Origin: JARRKU01 sp963675565
Lineage (GTDB): Bacteria > Desulfobacterota > Desulfobacteria > Desulfobacterales > Desulfosarcinaceae
Length of the DNA stretch: 64,000 bases
Direction of reading: 5' to 3'
Assembly: GCA_963675565.2 (NCBI GenBank)
Contig: CAXXYD010000002.1
Coordinates: 124,001-188,000, forward strand
Numbering within the stretch: position 1 is the first letter of the stretch; each line of letters begins with the position of its first letter. The position numbers were made by a program, and so were the translations under genes. Below the pieces are notes generated by a model. That model did not search any database, was not told the DNA's origin, and saw only the letters and a program-made list of their open reading frames with translations. Positions 62,604 to 64,000 of the stretch are shown in pieces.

Positions 62604-64000
62604 ATGCACAAAGGATTTGAACACGCCATTGAAGCACTGAAGCATCTGCCGAAGCAGATTCTTGTGGCCGTCCTGTTTGCGCTCTTGATCTACTCAGAGC
62701 ACAAGCTTTTCTATCGTTTGAACCGATCCCTGGTGGACATGGTGGAGTTCAAACATTTTGTCAATGTGGGGTTCGCCTATTTTCTTTTTTCATTCATTTA
62801 TAATAAGAAAGCCAGGCATATCAGCTATCTGCTTTTGCCCTTTTTCACTTTCATCCAACGGCTTCATCAAACCTACTTCGGCGCTCAGGTTCACCCTATT
62901 GAAATATGGCATTTTTTCATTCAGTTTGGAGAAGTAACGGGGTCCTTTTTCGGGAATCTTCTGATCTTCGTTCTTCCTTTTTCCATTTTCGCCGCTTTGA
63001 TTGCCGGTTGCCTGCTCATCGGCCGGTTGGACAGGGACCTATTGCGTATAAAGTATCTTGGCTGGATATTGATTCTTGTTTTTCTTATCGAACCGTATAA
63101 AACGATCACCGGCGGCAATGATTTCGGCAAGCACCCTTCCGTCACCATTATCGAGTCCTATAATCTCTACGGCAGCGTCTCATATTTCCTGACAAAAATA
63201 TTGCCATTGAAACTGGCCGCCGGAGAACTTGGGCCGGATCCTTATGCCGAACGACCGAAAGCCGTAGAAAGCGACATCAAACGCAATGTCATTCTGGTCA
63301 TCGGCGAGAGTGTCCGCTATCACGACATGAGTCTTTTTGGCTACCCAAGAGAGACGACTCCTTATTTCGACAGCCAGGCTGGAAAATATGGATTTATATT
63401 CCGTAAAGCCGTCGCATCCGGGGTATCCACCGACGTGTCCATCCCCTATCTGATCAACGCACTTTCAGGCCCTGATCAGATCGGCAATATGTTGAGCCGA
63501 AACTGGTGTCTGTTTCGCCTGGCCAAGGATATGGGGATGACCACCTATTTTATCAGCACCCAGACGGCCGACAGCATGGAACACATCATCAATTACATCT
63601 GTCCGGACAACATCGATGTATTCAAAACCATGGATATGCTGCAAAATTCAGGCCCGCTGGCCGAGGCAGACGATCATTCCCTGATACACGAACTGGCGGC
63701 CGTTGATTTCAGCAAACCCAATTTTATCGTACTGCACCAGCGCGGCAGTCACGACCCCTATCGAAAAAGATCCCCGAACGAATTTAAAAAGTTCAGAGGA
63801 ACAACACCGGGACACCGCGGGTATGCACGCGACGACTATGATGACAGTATTTTATATGGGGATCATTTTTTCAAAACCCTGTTTGAATATCTTCAAGACA
63901 AAACAAACGGCCCGGTCTATGTCATCTTTACTTCGGATCACGGCCAGGGATTCGGTGAAATAGGCCGCTACGGGCACAGTTTTTTTCACGAAGCCGTATG
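62604..64000 (+). CDS. EptA-like phosphoethanolamine transferase, cut by window end
   Basis: The frame runs from the ATG at 62604 to the end of the window without a stop (465 codons). It encodes about five N-terminal membrane helices (within about residues 1-180), then a sulfatase-fold periplasmic domain. The nucleophile region reads IGESVRYHDMSLFGYPRET, where EptA-type enzymes have GETAR, so the nucleophile is Ser in place of Thr. A second motif, TSDHGQGFGEIGRYGHS, carries metal ligands. It is expected to transfer phosphoethanolamine (or a related group) to lipid A or core sugar. The sequence appears richer in A and T than the genes before it, which may indicate later acquisition. Confidence 0.88.
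   Translation, partial: MHKGFEHAIEALKHLPKQILVAVLFALLIYSEHKLFYRLNRSLVDMVEFKHFVNVGFAYFLFSFIYNKKARHISYLLLPFFTFIQRLHQTYFGAQVHPIEIWHFFIQFGEVTGSFFGNLLIFVLPFSIFAALIAGCLLIGRLDRDLLRIKYLGWILILVFLIEPYKTITGGNDFGKHPSVTIIESYNLYGSVSYFLTKILPLKLAAGELGPDPYAERPKAVESDIKRNVILVIGESVRYHDMSLFGYPRETTPYFDSQAGKYGFIFRKAVASGVSTDVSIPYLINALSGPDQIGNMLSRNWCLFRLAKDMGMTTYFISTQTADSMEHIINYICPDNIDVFKTMDMLQNSGPLAEADDHSLIHELAAVDFSKPNFIVLHQRGSHDPYRKRSPNEFKKFRGTTPGHRGYARDDYDDSILYGDHFFKTLFEYLQDKTNGPVYVIFTSDHGQGFGEIGRYGHSFFHEAV

Overview
The window reads as a stretch of chromosome from an anaerobic, nitrogen-fixing Gram-negative bacterium, most likely a sulfate-reducing deltaproteobacterium (Desulfobacterota, Desulfosarcina/Desulfococcus-like). 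This placement is inference. It rests on the nif order nifH-nifI1-nifI2-nifD-nifK-nifE-nifN-nifB with a Clostridium-type long NifD and short NifK, an F0 operon (atpZ-atpI-atpB-atpE) split from F1, a DUF4416 gene, many signalling genes with sigma-54 promoters, and a heptose-containing LPS locus. No rRNA, tRNA, CRISPR array, prophage or transposase gene was seen.

Layout. 0-7 kb: a histidine kinase cut by the window edge, three consecutive single-domain response regulators, a TauE/SafE-type permease with a coupled two-helix membrane protein, and a large PEP-synthase-like protein. 7-14.3 kb (mostly minus strand): an atypical receiver protein, a GNAT acetyltransferase, a tandem universal stress protein, a double zinc-ribbon protein, a CBS-ACT protein, a second universal stress protein, and an NtrC-type regulator with its membrane kinase. 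Three good to very good sigma-54 -24/-12 promoters lie among these genes. 14.8-27.7 kb: nifA behind a near-perfect sigma-54 promoter, then the nif cluster. The cluster ends in a thioredoxin-like [2Fe-2S] ferredoxin, a HEPN-like protein, a GNAT protein and two possible small ORFs.

28-36.4 kb: a PAS hybrid kinase, a flavodoxin, a LOG-domain protein with a large unknown N-terminal region, a zinc-ribbon membrane protein with its own sigma-54 promoter, a zinc alcohol dehydrogenase, a LysE exporter and a PnuC-like membrane protein. 36.7-45.8 kb (minus strand): the ATP synthase F0 genes, whose c subunit carries a sodium-type ligand pattern, then pyrK, pgeF, comF, icd, rlmB, gmk, remA, yicC, DUF4416 and a Trm112-type zinc protein. 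46.2-64 kb: a UDP-glucuronate decarboxylase-like gene, hldE, gmhA and a conserved unknown on the minus strand, then a long plus-strand envelope operon. That operon holds msbA, two PAP2 phosphatases, two ArnT/PMT-like transferases, a polyprenyl-phosphate glycosyltransferase, an LpxL-like acyltransferase, two GT9 heptosyltransferases, a GT2 enzyme and an EptA-like transferase cut by the window end.

How the genes work together. The nif block makes and post-translationally controls nitrogenase: NifI1/NifI2 are PII-type proteins and NifA is the activator. The sigma-54 promoters and the adjacent two-component pair suggest a second enhancer-binding-protein circuit controlling stress proteins. The last 18 kb makes heptose, builds the LPS inner core and probably modifies lipid A. 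The least explained items are the sigma-54 stress-protein cluster, the accessory genes at the nif tail, a perfect 29-bp-arm palindrome at 50455-50515, and the envelope-modification operon.
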